From an uncultured Candidatus Competibacteraceae bacterium (GTDB taxonomy: Bacteria > Pseudomonadota > Gammaproteobacteria > Competibacterales > Competibacteraceae), in NCBI GenBank assembly GCA_937872125.1, contig CALMNY010000149.1, positions 1 to 6,314 on the forward strand: a stretch of DNA of 6,314 nucleotides, read 5' to 3'. The position numbers and the translations under genes are program-made. Position 1 is the stretch's first letter. Every line of letters begins with the position of its first letter. Below are positions 1 through 6,276 of this stretch, one piece after another. The notes below the pieces were generated by a model, which saw only the letters and a list, made by a program, of their open reading frames with translations, was not told the origin of the DNA and did not search any database.

Positions 1-1
1 A

Positions 2-1480
2 GAGGCGCTGGTGGCCCTCTGTTTACTGGTAGGCATTCTGCCGGCCCTGACCGTGGAACCCATTCTGGCCGTGGCGGTCACTGGCGTCTTGCAGGGACCG
101 CCGCCGGAGCACGACCTGGCTCTTTGGCACGGCTTCACCCCAGCGTTGGGGATGAGCGTCATCGCTCTGATCGGCGGCGGGTTGATCTATCTGGGGCGCC
201 AACCGCTCTTCGCTTTTTATGAGCGCCATCAACACCGATGGGAGGCCAAATCGCTGTACCACTGCTTGCTGAATGGCCTGTTCGCTCTGGCCAGCGCCGT
301 GACGCGGCGGCTTGATACCGGTTCGTTGCAACGTCTTTTATTCATTTTCATTTTGTCGGCGCTGGCGCTGGGGATCGCCGGTTTCAGCGGTGTCTCCTCG
401 CCGCTGACGGGTACGCGCGCCCGGCTGCCGGCGGATGGTGTCAGCCTGCTGGTGACCGTGGGTCTGATCGCGGCGGCGGTCGGCGCGATCATCCTGCAGC
501 GCCAGCGTTTGATGGCGCTGATTCTGATGGGTGCGGTCGGGCTGGGGACGGCGCTGATTTTCACCCAGTTCTCCGCTCCTGACCTGGCGCTGACCCAACT
601 GGCGGTCGAGGTGGTGACGGTGGTGTTGCTGCTGCTGGCGCTGTATTTCCTGCCGTCCGCCAGTCCGGTTGAATCGGCGCGGTGGCGACGGGGCCGCGAT
701 GCGCTGCTGGCGACGGCGACGGGCAGCGGTGCAGCGGCGCTGGCCTGGGCCGTGCTCACCCGGCCCTATGAAACCACCCTCGCCGACTATTTCCTCGCCA
801 ACAGCGCGCCGGGCGGGGGCGGCGACAACGTGGTCAATGTCATCCTGGTGGACTTTCGCGGCTACGACACCCTGGGTGAAATCAGCGTCCTGGCGCTGGC
901 CAGCCTCGGCATCTACGCCTTGCTGGATCGCCTCCAGTTAGCGGGGCCGGAACGGGACGCCGCTGGCCGGCCCTGGGATGCCGACCGCCATCCGATCATC
1001 CTGGCGGTCATCGCCCGCCTGCTGCTGCCGCTCGCCCTGCTGACCTCGGTTTTCCTCTTCCTGCGCGGCCACAACCTGCCGGGCGGCGGCTTCATCGCCG
1101 GTCTGGTCACTGCGGTGGCGCTGATCATTCAACACCTGGCCAATGGCATCGCCTGGACCCATGCCCGTCTACCCTGGAATCTGCACGCTCTGATCGGCCT
1201 GGGGCTGTTCATCGCCACGCTCACCGGCCTGGGCAGCCTCGCGTTCGGCGATCCATTTCTGACGTCTACGTTCGGCCACTGGCATTGGCCGGTGGTGGGC
1301 GACTTTGCCCTGGCTTCGGCCATGGCCTTTGATCTGGGGGTGTATCTGGTGGTGGTCGGGGCGACGCTGCTGATCCTGATTCACCTCGGATTAATCCACC
1401 ATGTCAGTCCGCCCGCCAAGGCGGATTTGGCCCCTCACCCCTCTGCCATGGGCGAAAGCAAACGCCTGGATGCACTCTGA
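2..1480 (+). CDS. mrpA: Na+(K+)/H+ antiporter subunit A, fused to MrpB domain (MrpAB), 5' truncated
   Basis: This is the C-terminal 492 residues of the largest Mrp antiporter subunit; the reading frame is open through the left edge, so the GTG at 11 is not the real start. Visible in order are the last helices of the NuoL-like MrpA domain (nt 2 to about 330), then an MbhD/DUF4040-like segment with the conserved TQLAVEVVTVVLLL helix (nt 593-634, buried Glu at 608-610). Next is an MbhE-like segment with VDFRGYDTLGE (nt 848-880), whose acidic Asp and Glu are characteristic of MrpA. Last is an MnhB/MrpB domain (about nt 995-1396) with RGHNLPGGGFIAGL (1064-1105). In Bacillus MrpB is a separate protein; the AB fusion is the rule in proteobacterial six-gene Mrp systems. 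The protein is an inner-membrane subunit that takes part in ion and proton translocation. Its last residues form a polar tail (see the repeat-like entry). The stop overlaps the mrpC start by one base (TGATG). Family assignment is secure; Na+ versus K+ preference cannot be read from the sequence. Confidence 0.95.
   Translation, partial: EALVALCLLVGILPALTVEPILAVAVTGVLQGPPPEHDLALWHGFTPALGMSVIALIGGGLIYLGRQPLFAFYERHQHRWEAKSLYHCLLNGLFALASAVTRRLDTGSLQRLLFIFILSALALGIAGFSGVSSPLTGTRARLPADGVSLLVTVGLIAAAVGAIILQRQRLMALILMGAVGLGTALIFTQFSAPDLALTQLAVEVVTVVLLLLALYFLPSASPVESARWRRGRDALLATATGSGAAALAWAVLTRPYETTLADYFLANSAPGGGGDNVVNVILVDFRGYDTLGEISVLALASLGIYALLDRLQLAGPERDAAGRPWDADRHPIILAVIARLLLPLALLTSVFLFLRGHNLPGGGFIAGLVTAVALIIQHLANGIAWTHARLPWNLHALIGLGLFIATLTGLGSLAFGDPFLTSTFGHWHWPVVGDFALASAMAFDLGVYLVVVGATLLILIHLGLIHHVSPPAKADLAPHPSAMGESKRLDAL
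1431..1459. repeat. Possible degraded repeat encoding the MrpA C-terminal tail
   Basis: The coding sequence of the MrpA tail contains CCCCTCACCCCTCT followed by CCATGGGCGAAAG. This resembles one copy of the common proteobacterial intergenic palindrome of the type CCTCACCCCTCTCCC...GGG(C)GAGAGG, which encodes PHPSPLPEGEG-like tails when it lies in frame. Here the encoded peptide is LAPHPSAMGESK. The hairpin is imperfect, with CCATGG at its centre and poorly matching arms, so this is at best a decayed copy. The resemblance is from memory of that repeat class, not from a search. Confidence 0.25.
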
Positions 1481-1809
1481 TGGAATTCCTGATCGCCCTG
1501 ATCATCGGCGTGCTGACCGCCAGTGGCGTTTATCTGGTGTTGCGCGCCCGGACTTTCCCGGTGGTGCTGGGATTGACCTTCCTGTCCTATGCGGTCAACT
1601 TGTTCCTGTTCGCCATGGGGCGCCTCACCCTGGGTCAGCCGCCGGTGATTGCGCCTAACGCATCCGGTTACACCGACCCGGTGCCGCAAGCCCTGGTGCT
1701 CACCGCTATCGTCATCGGGTTCGCCATGACCGCCTTTGCCCTGGTGCTCGCGCTCAAGGCCCGCGCCGAGCTGGGCAATGACCATGTGGACGGGGAAGAC
1801 GCGCCATGA
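1480..1809 (+). CDS. mrpC: Na+(K+)/H+ antiporter subunit C (MrpC, NuoK-like)
   Basis: The 109-residue product is a small inner-membrane subunit homologous to NuoK of complex I and has three predicted helices (about residues 3-21, 27-46 and 70-93). Family signatures are GLTFLSYAVNLFLFAMG (31-47) and YTDPVPQALVLTAIVIGFA (64-82), the latter being the hallmark MrpC loop and third helix. Length is normal for the family (about 110-125 residues). The ATG at 1480 shares its A with the stop of the mrpAB gene, and only a weak GGA lies at 1468-1470, so translation probably depends on coupling. The 3' end overlaps mrpD by four bases (ATGA). The C-terminus is a short acidic cytoplasmic tail. In the complex MrpC lies with the antiporter-like subunits and is needed for assembly and transport. 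Confidence 0.95.
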   Translation: MEFLIALIIGVLTASGVYLVLRARTFPVVLGLTFLSYAVNLFLFAMGRLTLGQPPVIAPNASGYTDPVPQALVLTAIVIGFAMTAFALVLALKARAELGNDHVDGEDAP

Positions 1810-3320
1810 ACCCTCTGGTTATCGCGCCTGCGCTGCTACCGCTGCTGGCCGCCATCCTGCTGTTGTTGCTGCGCCATCCCAACCTGCGATTGCGCCGCTG
1901 GGTAAGCCTGGTCGCCGTCCTGGGCCAGGTTGGACTGGCGCTGGCGCTGATGGCGGCGGTCAGCGCCGGCGACATCCTGGTCTATGCACTGGGCCACTGG
2001 CCGGCGCCCTTCGGTATCGTGCTGGTCGCGGATCGGCTGACTGCCTGGATGCTGGTCATCACCAGCCTGCTGGCCCTGTTCGCGCTGCTCTATGCGATTC
2101 GCGGCGATGATGCAACCGGGCGACATTTCCATATCCTGTTCCAGCTCCAACTCTTCGGCCTGAACGGCGCGTTCCTGACCGGCGACCTGTTCAACCTGTT
2201 CGTGTTTTTCGAGATTCTGCTGCTGGCTTCCTACGGCCTGCTGCTGCACGGCGGCGGGCGGGAGCGCACCCGGGCCGGGCTGCATTTCGTCGTCATCAAC
2301 CTGCTCGGCTCCACCCTGTTCCTGTTCGCGGTAGGAACGCTGTATGGCGTTCTTGGCGCGTTGAACATGGCGGATCTGGCGGTCAAGGTTGCAGCTACGC
2401 CGGCGGAAAACGTCGCTCTGGTGCGCGCGGCGGGACTGCTGCTGTTTGGGGTGTTCGCCCTCAAAGCGGCGCTACTGCCCTTCTACCTGTGGTTGCCCGC
2501 CGCCTATACCCACACCAGCGCCGCGGTCGCCGCCCTGTTCGCCATCATGACCAAGGTCGGGGCCTACAGCATCCTGCGCGTTTACACCCTGATATTCGGC
2601 GCGAACGCGGGGCCAGCGGCGGATTTGATCGAACCCTGGTTGCTGCCGCTGGCCCTGGCGACTCTGATCATCGGGATGCTGGGGGCGGTCGCCAGCACCG
2701 GCCTGCGCCAGCAAACGGCGTATCTGGTGGTGGCCTCCGTCGGTTCGCTGTTGGCCGCCTTTGGCCTCACCAGCAGCGCCGGCATCGCCGCCGGGCTGTA
2801 TTATCTGCCCCATACGACGTTTGCCGCCGCCGCCCTGTGCCTGCGGGCCGAGGTCATCGCCCGGCAGCGCGCCAGCGTGGGAGCCCGCCTCGCTCTCGGC
2901 CCCGCCCTCGCGGACTCTCGACGGCTCGGCGGGCTGTTCCTCATCACTGCGGTAGCAGTAGCCGGCCTGCCGCCGCTCTCCGGTTTTCTCGGCAAGTTCC
3001 TGACCCTGCGCGCGGCGCTGGCTCATCCGCAGTGGCCCTGGGTCATGGGGGCAGTGCTGACCGCCGGTCTGCTGAGCCTGATTGCGCTGGCGCGGACCGG
3101 CAGCCTGCTGTTCTACCGGGCCGACCCCAATCTGGAAGTTCCTGGAACGCCATCGAACGGGATTGGCGAACTGGTTCCAATCATCGGCCTGCTGCTGCTG
3201 GGGCTGGGGTTGACGGTCGGCGCGGGACCACTGTTTGACCAGGCGCGCGCCATCGCTGAACAGATGTGGCAACCACAACTCTATATTCAGGCCGTTCTGA
3301 ATCCGGGAGGATCGCCCTGA
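1806..3320 (+). CDS. mrpD: Na+(K+)/H+ antiporter subunit D (MrpD, NuoN/M-like)
   Basis: The 504-residue, roughly 14-helix inner-membrane protein belongs to the proton-conducting membrane transporter family (Proton_antipo_M) shared with NuoL/M/N. The charged residues of the proton path are all in place: Glu136 in TGDLFNLFVFFEILLLASYG (TM5), Lys220 in FALKAALLPFYLWLP (TM7), Lys250 in IMTKVGAYSILR (TM8) and Lys397 in LSGFLGKF (TM12). They correspond in position to E133, K217, K247 and K395 of E. coli NuoN. Other family motifs are PAAYTHTSAAVAALFA (231-246) and AGLPPLSGFLGKF (386-398). Length matches full-size MrpD (about 490-510). The start has a good ribosome-binding site (GGGGA, 1792-1796) nine bases upstream and overlaps the mrpC stop by four bases. 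No damage is seen, so the subunit should be functional. MrpD is distinguished from MrpA by its length and lack of the C-terminal MbhD/MbhE extension. Confidence 0.96.
   Translation: MNPLVIAPALLPLLAAILLLLLRHPNLRLRRWVSLVAVLGQVGLALALMAAVSAGDILVYALGHWPAPFGIVLVADRLTAWMLVITSLLALFALLYAIRGDDATGRHFHILFQLQLFGLNGAFLTGDLFNLFVFFEILLLASYGLLLHGGGRERTRAGLHFVVINLLGSTLFLFAVGTLYGVLGALNMADLAVKVAATPAENVALVRAAGLLLFGVFALKAALLPFYLWLPAAYTHTSAAVAALFAIMTKVGAYSILRVYTLIFGANAGPAADLIEPWLLPLALATLIIGMLGAVASTGLRQQTAYLVVASVGSLLAAFGLTSSAGIAAGLYYLPHTTFAAAALCLRAEVIARQRASVGARLALGPALADSRRLGGLFLITAVAVAGLPPLSGFLGKFLTLRAALAHPQWPWVMGAVLTAGLLSLIALARTGSLLFYRADPNLEVPGTPSNGIGELVPIIGLLLLGLGLTVGAGPLFDQARAIAEQMWQPQLYIQAVLNPGGSP
3305..3310 (+). 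promoter_or_regulatory. Ribosome-binding site that fixes the mrpE start
   Basis: GGGAGG lies nine bases before the ATG at 3320, inside the last codons of mrpD. It is the strongest Shine-Dalgarno sequence in the operon. It supports 3320 as the mrpE start rather than the in-frame ATG at 3266, which would add 18 polar residues unlike the MrpE family. Confidence 0.75.
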
Positions 3321-3811
3321 TGCGTCGCTTGTTGCCGCACCCCTGGCTGACCCTGGCCCTGGCCCTGATCTGGTTGCTGCTGGCCAACAGCACTGCGCCC
3401 GGCCAGATCGTGCTGGGCCTGGCGCTGGGCTGGGCGATTGCCCTGTTCAGCCGGCGATTCTGGCCGGAACCGGTGCGCCTCCATCGGCCGCTCGCCCTGC
3501 TACGCTTTATCAGTGTGGCGCTGTACGACATTCTGACGGCGAACCTTGCGGTAGCGCGGCTGATCATCGGGCGTCCGGAACGACTGCGGCCCGCATTTGT
3601 GTGGGTGCCGCTGGCGTTGACCTCCGATCTCGCCATCAGCCTGCTGGCCAGCACGATTTGCCTGACGCCGGGTACGGTATCGGCCCGGCTGACGCTGGAT
3701 CGCCAGTACTTGCTGGTGCATGCGCTCGATGTGGCCGATGCCGATCAACTGGCGGCGATCATCAAGGCCCGCTATGAAACCCCGTTACGGGAGATTTTCG
3801 AACCATGCTGA
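3320..3811 (+). CDS. mrpE: Na+(K+)/H+ antiporter subunit E (MrpE)
   Basis: The 163-residue protein has an N-terminal membrane part (helices about 9-24, 27-44 and 58-83) and a small cytoplasmic domain. The family signature is clear: SLLASTICLTPGTVSARL (107-124) followed by YLLVHALDV (130-138), matching the conserved LxxSITLTPGT and LxVHxLD motifs of the MNHE family (PF01899). Length is typical (about 158-165 residues). The start at 3320 overlaps the mrpD stop by one base and has a strong ribosome-binding site; a longer in-frame start at 3266 is rejected. The stop overlaps mrpF by seven bases. MrpE has no complex I counterpart; in studied Mrp systems it is needed for full antiport activity and normal assembly. 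Confidence 0.95.
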   Translation: MRRLLPHPWLTLALALIWLLLANSTAPGQIVLGLALGWAIALFSRRFWPEPVRLHRPLALLRFISVALYDILTANLAVARLIIGRPERLRPAFVWVPLALTSDLAISLLASTICLTPGTVSARLTLDRQYLLVHALDVADADQLAAIIKARYETPLREIFEPC

Positions 3812-4074
3812 GCATCGTCATTCCCATCGCGTTCGCCCTGGTTGCCGCCGCGTTCGCCCTGAGTTGCTGGCGACTGTTGGCGGGCCCCAGCGCGCCGGAC
3901 CGCATCCTGGCCCTGGATACCCTGTACATCAACGCCATCGCGCTGCTGGTCTTGCTGGGCATCCATCGCGCCAGCACCCTCTATTTCGAGGCGGCGCTGC
4001 TGATTGCTCTAACGGGCTTTGTCAGCACAGTAGCCTTGGGCAAGTTTCTGCTGCGCGGCGACATCATCGAGTGA
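3805..4074 (+). CDS. mrpF: Na+(K+)/H+ antiporter subunit F (MrpF)
   Basis: The 89-residue, three-helix membrane protein carries the MrpF (MrpF_PhaF, PF04066) signature RLLAGPSAPDRILALDTL (23-40), whose Asp32 and Asp38 are the conserved buried acids, and a third helix ending in ALGKFLLRGDIIE. Length is normal for the family (about 85-95). The ATG at 3805 lies seven bases inside the end of mrpE, and a GGGAG at 3789-3793 serves as ribosome-binding site at a slightly long spacing of 11. The subunit sits with MrpE and MrpG in the Mrp-specific part of the complex. Bacillus MrpF has also been linked to cholate efflux, but nothing here shows that for this protein. Confidence 0.94.
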   Translation: MLSIVIPIAFALVAAAFALSCWRLLAGPSAPDRILALDTLYINAIALLVLLGIHRASTLYFEAALLIALTGFVSTVALGKFLLRGDIIE

Positions 4075-4079
4075 CGGCT

Positions 4080-4478
4080 ATGGTGGATGTTCTGCTCTCC
4101 CTGCTCATTCTGATCGGCGCCGGCTTCACCTTCCTCGGTTCGCTGGGCCTGGCCCGGCTGCCGGATTTCTACACCCGGCTGCACGGACCGACCAAAGCCA
4201 CGACCCTGGGGGTGGGCAGTTTGCTCATCGCCTCCGCCCTGTATTTCAGCGCGCACGGCCCAGGCCTGAGTCTGCATGAGGTGCTGGTGACGCTGTTTCT
4301 ATTCATCACCGCGCCGGTCAGCGCACAGATGCTGGCCAAGGTGGCGCTGCATCTCAACCTGCATTCCGTGGCGCCGCCCACTGGCGACCCACCCCCTGTG
4401 GCCCATGCTGGCAAAGCGCGAGAACAAGGCCCGCCTGACCATCCGCCCATGCCGGTTTATCCGCAATCTCCCGAATGA
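4080..4478 (+). CDS. mrpG: Na+(K+)/H+ antiporter subunit G (MrpG)
   Basis: The 132-residue product has three helices (about 4-24, 43-58 and 66-90) and strong PhaG_MnhG_YufB family motifs: LGLARLPDFYTRLHGPTKAT (22-41), followed by TLGVGS, and LFLFITAPVSAQMLAKVAL (72-90). The ATG at 4080 is chosen, with a weak GAG at 4069-4071. An in-frame GTG at 4071 that overlaps the mrpF stop (GTGA) is a fair alternative and would add three residues. Upstream extension beyond that is the wrong frame of mrpF and is not real. After about residue 96 comes a hydrophilic tail of some 36 residues rich in proline (PPTGDPPPV..., DHPPMPVYPQ), somewhat longer than in many MrpG proteins and probably cytoplasmic and disordered. 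The stop overlaps the next gene by four bases. Confidence 0.94.
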   Translation: MVDVLLSLLILIGAGFTFLGSLGLARLPDFYTRLHGPTKATTLGVGSLLIASALYFSAHGPGLSLHEVLVTLFLFITAPVSAQMLAKVALHLNLHSVAPPTGDPPPVAHAGKAREQGPPDHPPMPVYPQSPE

Positions 4479-5083
4479 TGACTAAAACCACCTTCTTCCT
4501 ATGCCCACCGGGCGCGAAGCAATCCGCCTGGCGCAACGTCGCTCTGGTCGTTGCCAGCCTGCTGCTGGCCACATTCCTGGCCGGTTGCGCCAGCGACTCC
4601 GCCAAAACCAAACCGGCCAATCTGACGCTGCCGACTGGCAAGCTGAGCGAGAAAGCCCGTCAGGAACAGCGACAGGCCATTCTCAAGGTTCGCACCCGGA
4701 CCCTGAATCAGCTCCACAAACTCAAGCCGCAGACCCGGACCGAAATCGAACAGGCCGCCGGCTACGGGGTGTTCGAGATCAACGGTCTGAACGCCGTGCT
4801 GGCCGAAACGCACGGGCGCGGCATGGTTCAGGAAAAGCGGGGCGGACGAGTGACCTACATGCGCTTGGCGCGCACCGACATCAGCCCTGGCGTCTCGGTA
4901 AAGCCGTACTGGCAGGTGCTGGTGTTCAGCGATCCCCGCCGACTGAGCCAGTTCGTCGCCACTGGATCGCCCTCCGACGCCTCCCACGATCCCAGCATCA
5001 AGGTTTACAACCTGAACGAAAAGGGAGTATCCACCCAGGCTGACTGGGGCGCCCGCTACTTCCGGGACCCTGATCTGAACTGA
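4475..5083 (+). CDS. Predicted lipoprotein with divergent SYLF/YSC84-like domain
   Basis: The 202-residue protein starts with a hydrophobic signal (about 20-37) ending in the lipobox LAGC, Cys38. Ala follows the Cys, so by the +2 rule it should be sorted to the outer membrane. A charged, probably helical linker (about 56-87) leads into a compact domain (about 90-168) whose order of motifs resembles SYLF/Ysc84 lipid-binding proteins: AAGYGVFEINGLNAVLAE, GRGMVQEKRGGRVTYMRL, then SPGVSVKPYWQVLVFSDPRRLSQF. These match the family pattern of AxGVxVFP, a GxGxxL strand pair, and a YxLFFMxxxAL helix, but identity looks low and the assignment is inferred from pattern. Its ATG overlaps the mrpG stop (ATGA), there is no Shine-Dalgarno sequence, and a second ATG follows at 4478, so it depends on coupling to mrpG. 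This makes it a member of the antiporter operon, with an unknown role at the cell envelope. Confidence 0.8.
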   Translation: MMTKTTFFLCPPGAKQSAWRNVALVVASLLLATFLAGCASDSAKTKPANLTLPTGKLSEKARQEQRQAILKVRTRTLNQLHKLKPQTRTEIEQAAGYGVFEINGLNAVLAETHGRGMVQEKRGGRVTYMRLARTDISPGVSVKPYWQVLVFSDPRRLSQFVATGSPSDASHDPSIKVYNLNEKGVSTQADWGARYFRDPDLN

Positions 5084-5089
5084 ACGTCT

Positions 5090-5131
5090 TTGGATGCGTC
5101 AGAATCCCGGAACATAAAAGTCCTGTATAGT
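5090..5131 (+). promoter_or_regulatory. Weak promoter candidate before the small lipoprotein gene
   Basis: The 84-base gap 5084-5167 is richer in A and T than its surroundings and is the only real intergenic gap inside the gene array. TATAGT at 5126-5131 is one base from the sigma-70 -10 consensus but has no convincing -35. A second option is TTGGAT (5090-5095) with CATAAA (5113-5118) at a 17-base spacing, each half matching only moderately. Either could start a transcript for the small lipoprotein and XpaC genes. No terminator hairpin is seen in the gap, so read-through from the mrp operon is also possible. Confidence 0.3.
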
Positions 5132-5167
5132 TAACGGCATTACCGATCACTCAATGGATCTATCGCC

Positions 5168-5299
5168 ATGCCCGCCTCTCTGCGCAAATTTATCGGCCTG
5201 TTGCTGATTTTCGCCGCTGTCGGCGTCGCCTCCTGTCAGGCGCTGGTGGCGTCCTGTTCCACCACGGCGGCCACACCCACCGTGCTGACGCCACGCTGA
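5168..5299 (+). CDS. Small predicted lipoprotein, 43 residues, unknown function
   Basis: A short open frame encodes a basic start (MPASLRKF), a hydrophobic core (IGLLLIFAAVGVA) and the lipobox VASC with Cys23, followed by a 20-residue Ser/Thr/Ala/Pro-rich mature peptide. A second VASC lies seven residues further on (27-30, Cys30). The start has only a weak GGA at 5156-5158, nine bases upstream. The reading frame shows the GC-rich third positions expected of coding DNA here, and it fills the space between two genes, ending 15 bases before the next ATG. The signal-peptide architecture is the main support. I do not recognise a family; it resembles entericidin-type small lipoproteins only in size and layout. 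It may be missed by automatic gene callers because of its length. Confidence 0.6.
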   Translation: MPASLRKFIGLLLIFAAVGVASCQALVASCSTTAATPTVLTPR

Positions 5300-5314
5300 T
5301 CCCGGAATCCACCT

Positions 5315-6232
5315 ATGGGCCGCCTTCTGTTGTTGGCCGGCGCCGTCCTGATCCCGCTGACCGCTCTGCTTCTGCTGATAAAACGGAGAATTCGCACCAT
5401 GGCCGAACGCTACCAGCAAACTCCCGGCCGTTTTCCCTCGCCCAAGGGCGTTCTGATGTTCCTGCTGCCCCTGCCGGTGCTGTTCGCCGCCATCGCCTCC
5501 CTGGCGCGCGGCCATCTGGGCGGCTTGCTTGGCAACGCCGCCGGTTATGCGCTGTTTCTGGTGGGGGCGCTGCTGCTGCGCCAGGGCCTTCTGTCGGAAG
5601 CCGAATACGACCGCCGCCGGGTCGCCAAAGCCCCCTGGCCGCTCAAAACCCTGGGCGGGGGCGTCATCGCTCTGGCGACGGGCGTCACCGCCTGGCTGGG
5701 CGCGGGCCAACCGCTGGTGATGGCGGTCGCTTTTGGACTGGCCGCTCTGCTCGGCTGCTATCTGAGCTACGGTTTTGATCCACTCGCCGCCAAGCGCTTC
5801 ACCGACCGGGACGGCGTGGATGTCACTGACCGGGTGCTGGAAGCGCTGACGCAGGCGGAGCAGAGCATCGCCGTCATCGAACAGTCCACCCGCAATATTC
5901 GCAACGCCGAACTCAACAGCCGATTGCGGCGCATCGTGGCGCTGGCCCGGCGGGTTCTGACCATGCTGGAGGAAGACCCGCGCGATCTGCGCCGCGCCCG
6001 CAAGTTCCTCAATGTCTATCTGGATGGCGCCAAACAGGTGACTCAGGGTTACGCCAAGACCCATGCGCGGGCGGCCTCGCCGGAGCTGGAGGACAATTTC
6101 CGCCGGGTGCTGGCCACGATTGAGGAAGTCTTCCAGGAGCAACAGCAAAAGCTGCTGGAAACCGATGTCACCGACCTCGACGTGCAAATCGAAGTGCTGA
6201 CCACCCAACTGAAACGGGAAGGGGTGATTTAA
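5315..6232 (+). CDS. XpaC-family membrane protein (5-bromo-4-chloroindolyl phosphate hydrolysis family)
   Basis: The 305-residue product matches the XpaC family (PF10112) by architecture. A hydrophobic N-terminal half has paired helices (about 47-65, 74-90, 112-128 and 133-152). A soluble helical C-terminal half follows (about 170-300), ending in the family-like TDLDVQIEVLTTQLKREGV. XpaC was named for a Bacillus effect on X-phos (indolyl phosphate) hydrolysis; no catalytic residues are known to me, and a true phosphatase role is unproven. In many bacteria the gene sits next to telA (toxic anion resistance); here the window ends before any such gene could be seen. The start is uncertain. ATG 5315 gives an extra signal-anchor-like helix (LLLLAGAVLIPLTALLLLI) but only a weak GGAA before it. 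ATG 5399 (MAERYQQTPGRF) has GGAG ten bases upstream and begins where the family homology seems to begin. Confidence 0.8.
   Translation: MGRLLLLAGAVLIPLTALLLLIKRRIRTMAERYQQTPGRFPSPKGVLMFLLPLPVLFAAIASLARGHLGGLLGNAAGYALFLVGALLLRQGLLSEAEYDRRRVAKAPWPLKTLGGGVIALATGVTAWLGAGQPLVMAVAFGLAALLGCYLSYGFDPLAAKRFTDRDGVDVTDRVLEALTQAEQSIAVIEQSTRNIRNAELNSRLRRIVALARRVLTMLEEDPRDLRRARKFLNVYLDGAKQVTQGYAKTHARAASPELEDNFRRVLATIEEVFQEQQQKLLETDVTDLDVQIEVLTTQLKREGVI
5385..5388 (+). promoter_or_regulatory. Possible ribosome-binding site for a shorter XpaC-family start
   Basis: GGAG lies ten bases before the in-frame ATG at 5399. It sits in a short patch of codons unusual for this window (ATA AAA CGG AGA ATT), which fits a site under selection as a ribosome-binding site rather than as coding sequence. 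If used, the protein would be 277 residues and lack the first hydrophobic helix. Confidence 0.4.
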
Positions 6233-6276
6233 GAGGCTGTCAAAAAACTGAATATTATTAAATCAATAGGTTATGT
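6233..6276. other. AT-rich intergenic stretch after the XpaC-family gene
   Basis: About 44 bases change sharply in composition: GAGGCTGTCAAAAAACTG, then a run of A and T (AATATTATTAAA). No hairpin terminator with a T-run is seen on the + strand. The first bases resemble the outer ends of some insertion sequences, but with no partner repeat or transposase in view this cannot be supported further. Confidence 0.4.

Noticed and set aside
2489..3238. Open frame on the + strand, 249 codons, in another frame of mrpD
   Set aside because: It is Arg/Pro/Gly-rich, lacks motifs, and overlaps the conserved TM7-TM14 region of mrpD.
2472..3278. Long open frame on the - strand (268 codons) opposite mrpD
   Set aside because: It is Gln/Gly/Arg-rich low-information sequence lying wholly within a conserved mrpD.
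3266..3319. Longer mrpE start at ATG 3266
   Set aside because: It adds 18 polar residues inside the mrpD coding end. The ATG at 3320 has GGGAGG at ideal spacing and gives the normal family length.
3720..4079. Upstream extension of mrpG by 120 codons
   Set aside because: This part is an out-of-frame reading of mrpE and mrpF. MrpG homology begins only at MVDVLLSLL (4080).
5154..5207. ATG at 5154 as an alternative start for the small lipoprotein
   Set aside because: It is in a different frame and meets a stop after 17 codons.
5147..6208. Long open frame on the - strand (353 codons) opposite the XpaC-family gene
   Set aside because: The translation is dominated by Gln, Gly, Arg and His with no domain or hydrophobic pattern, as expected for the antisense of a GC-rich gene. 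The + strand frame has family motifs and membrane helices.
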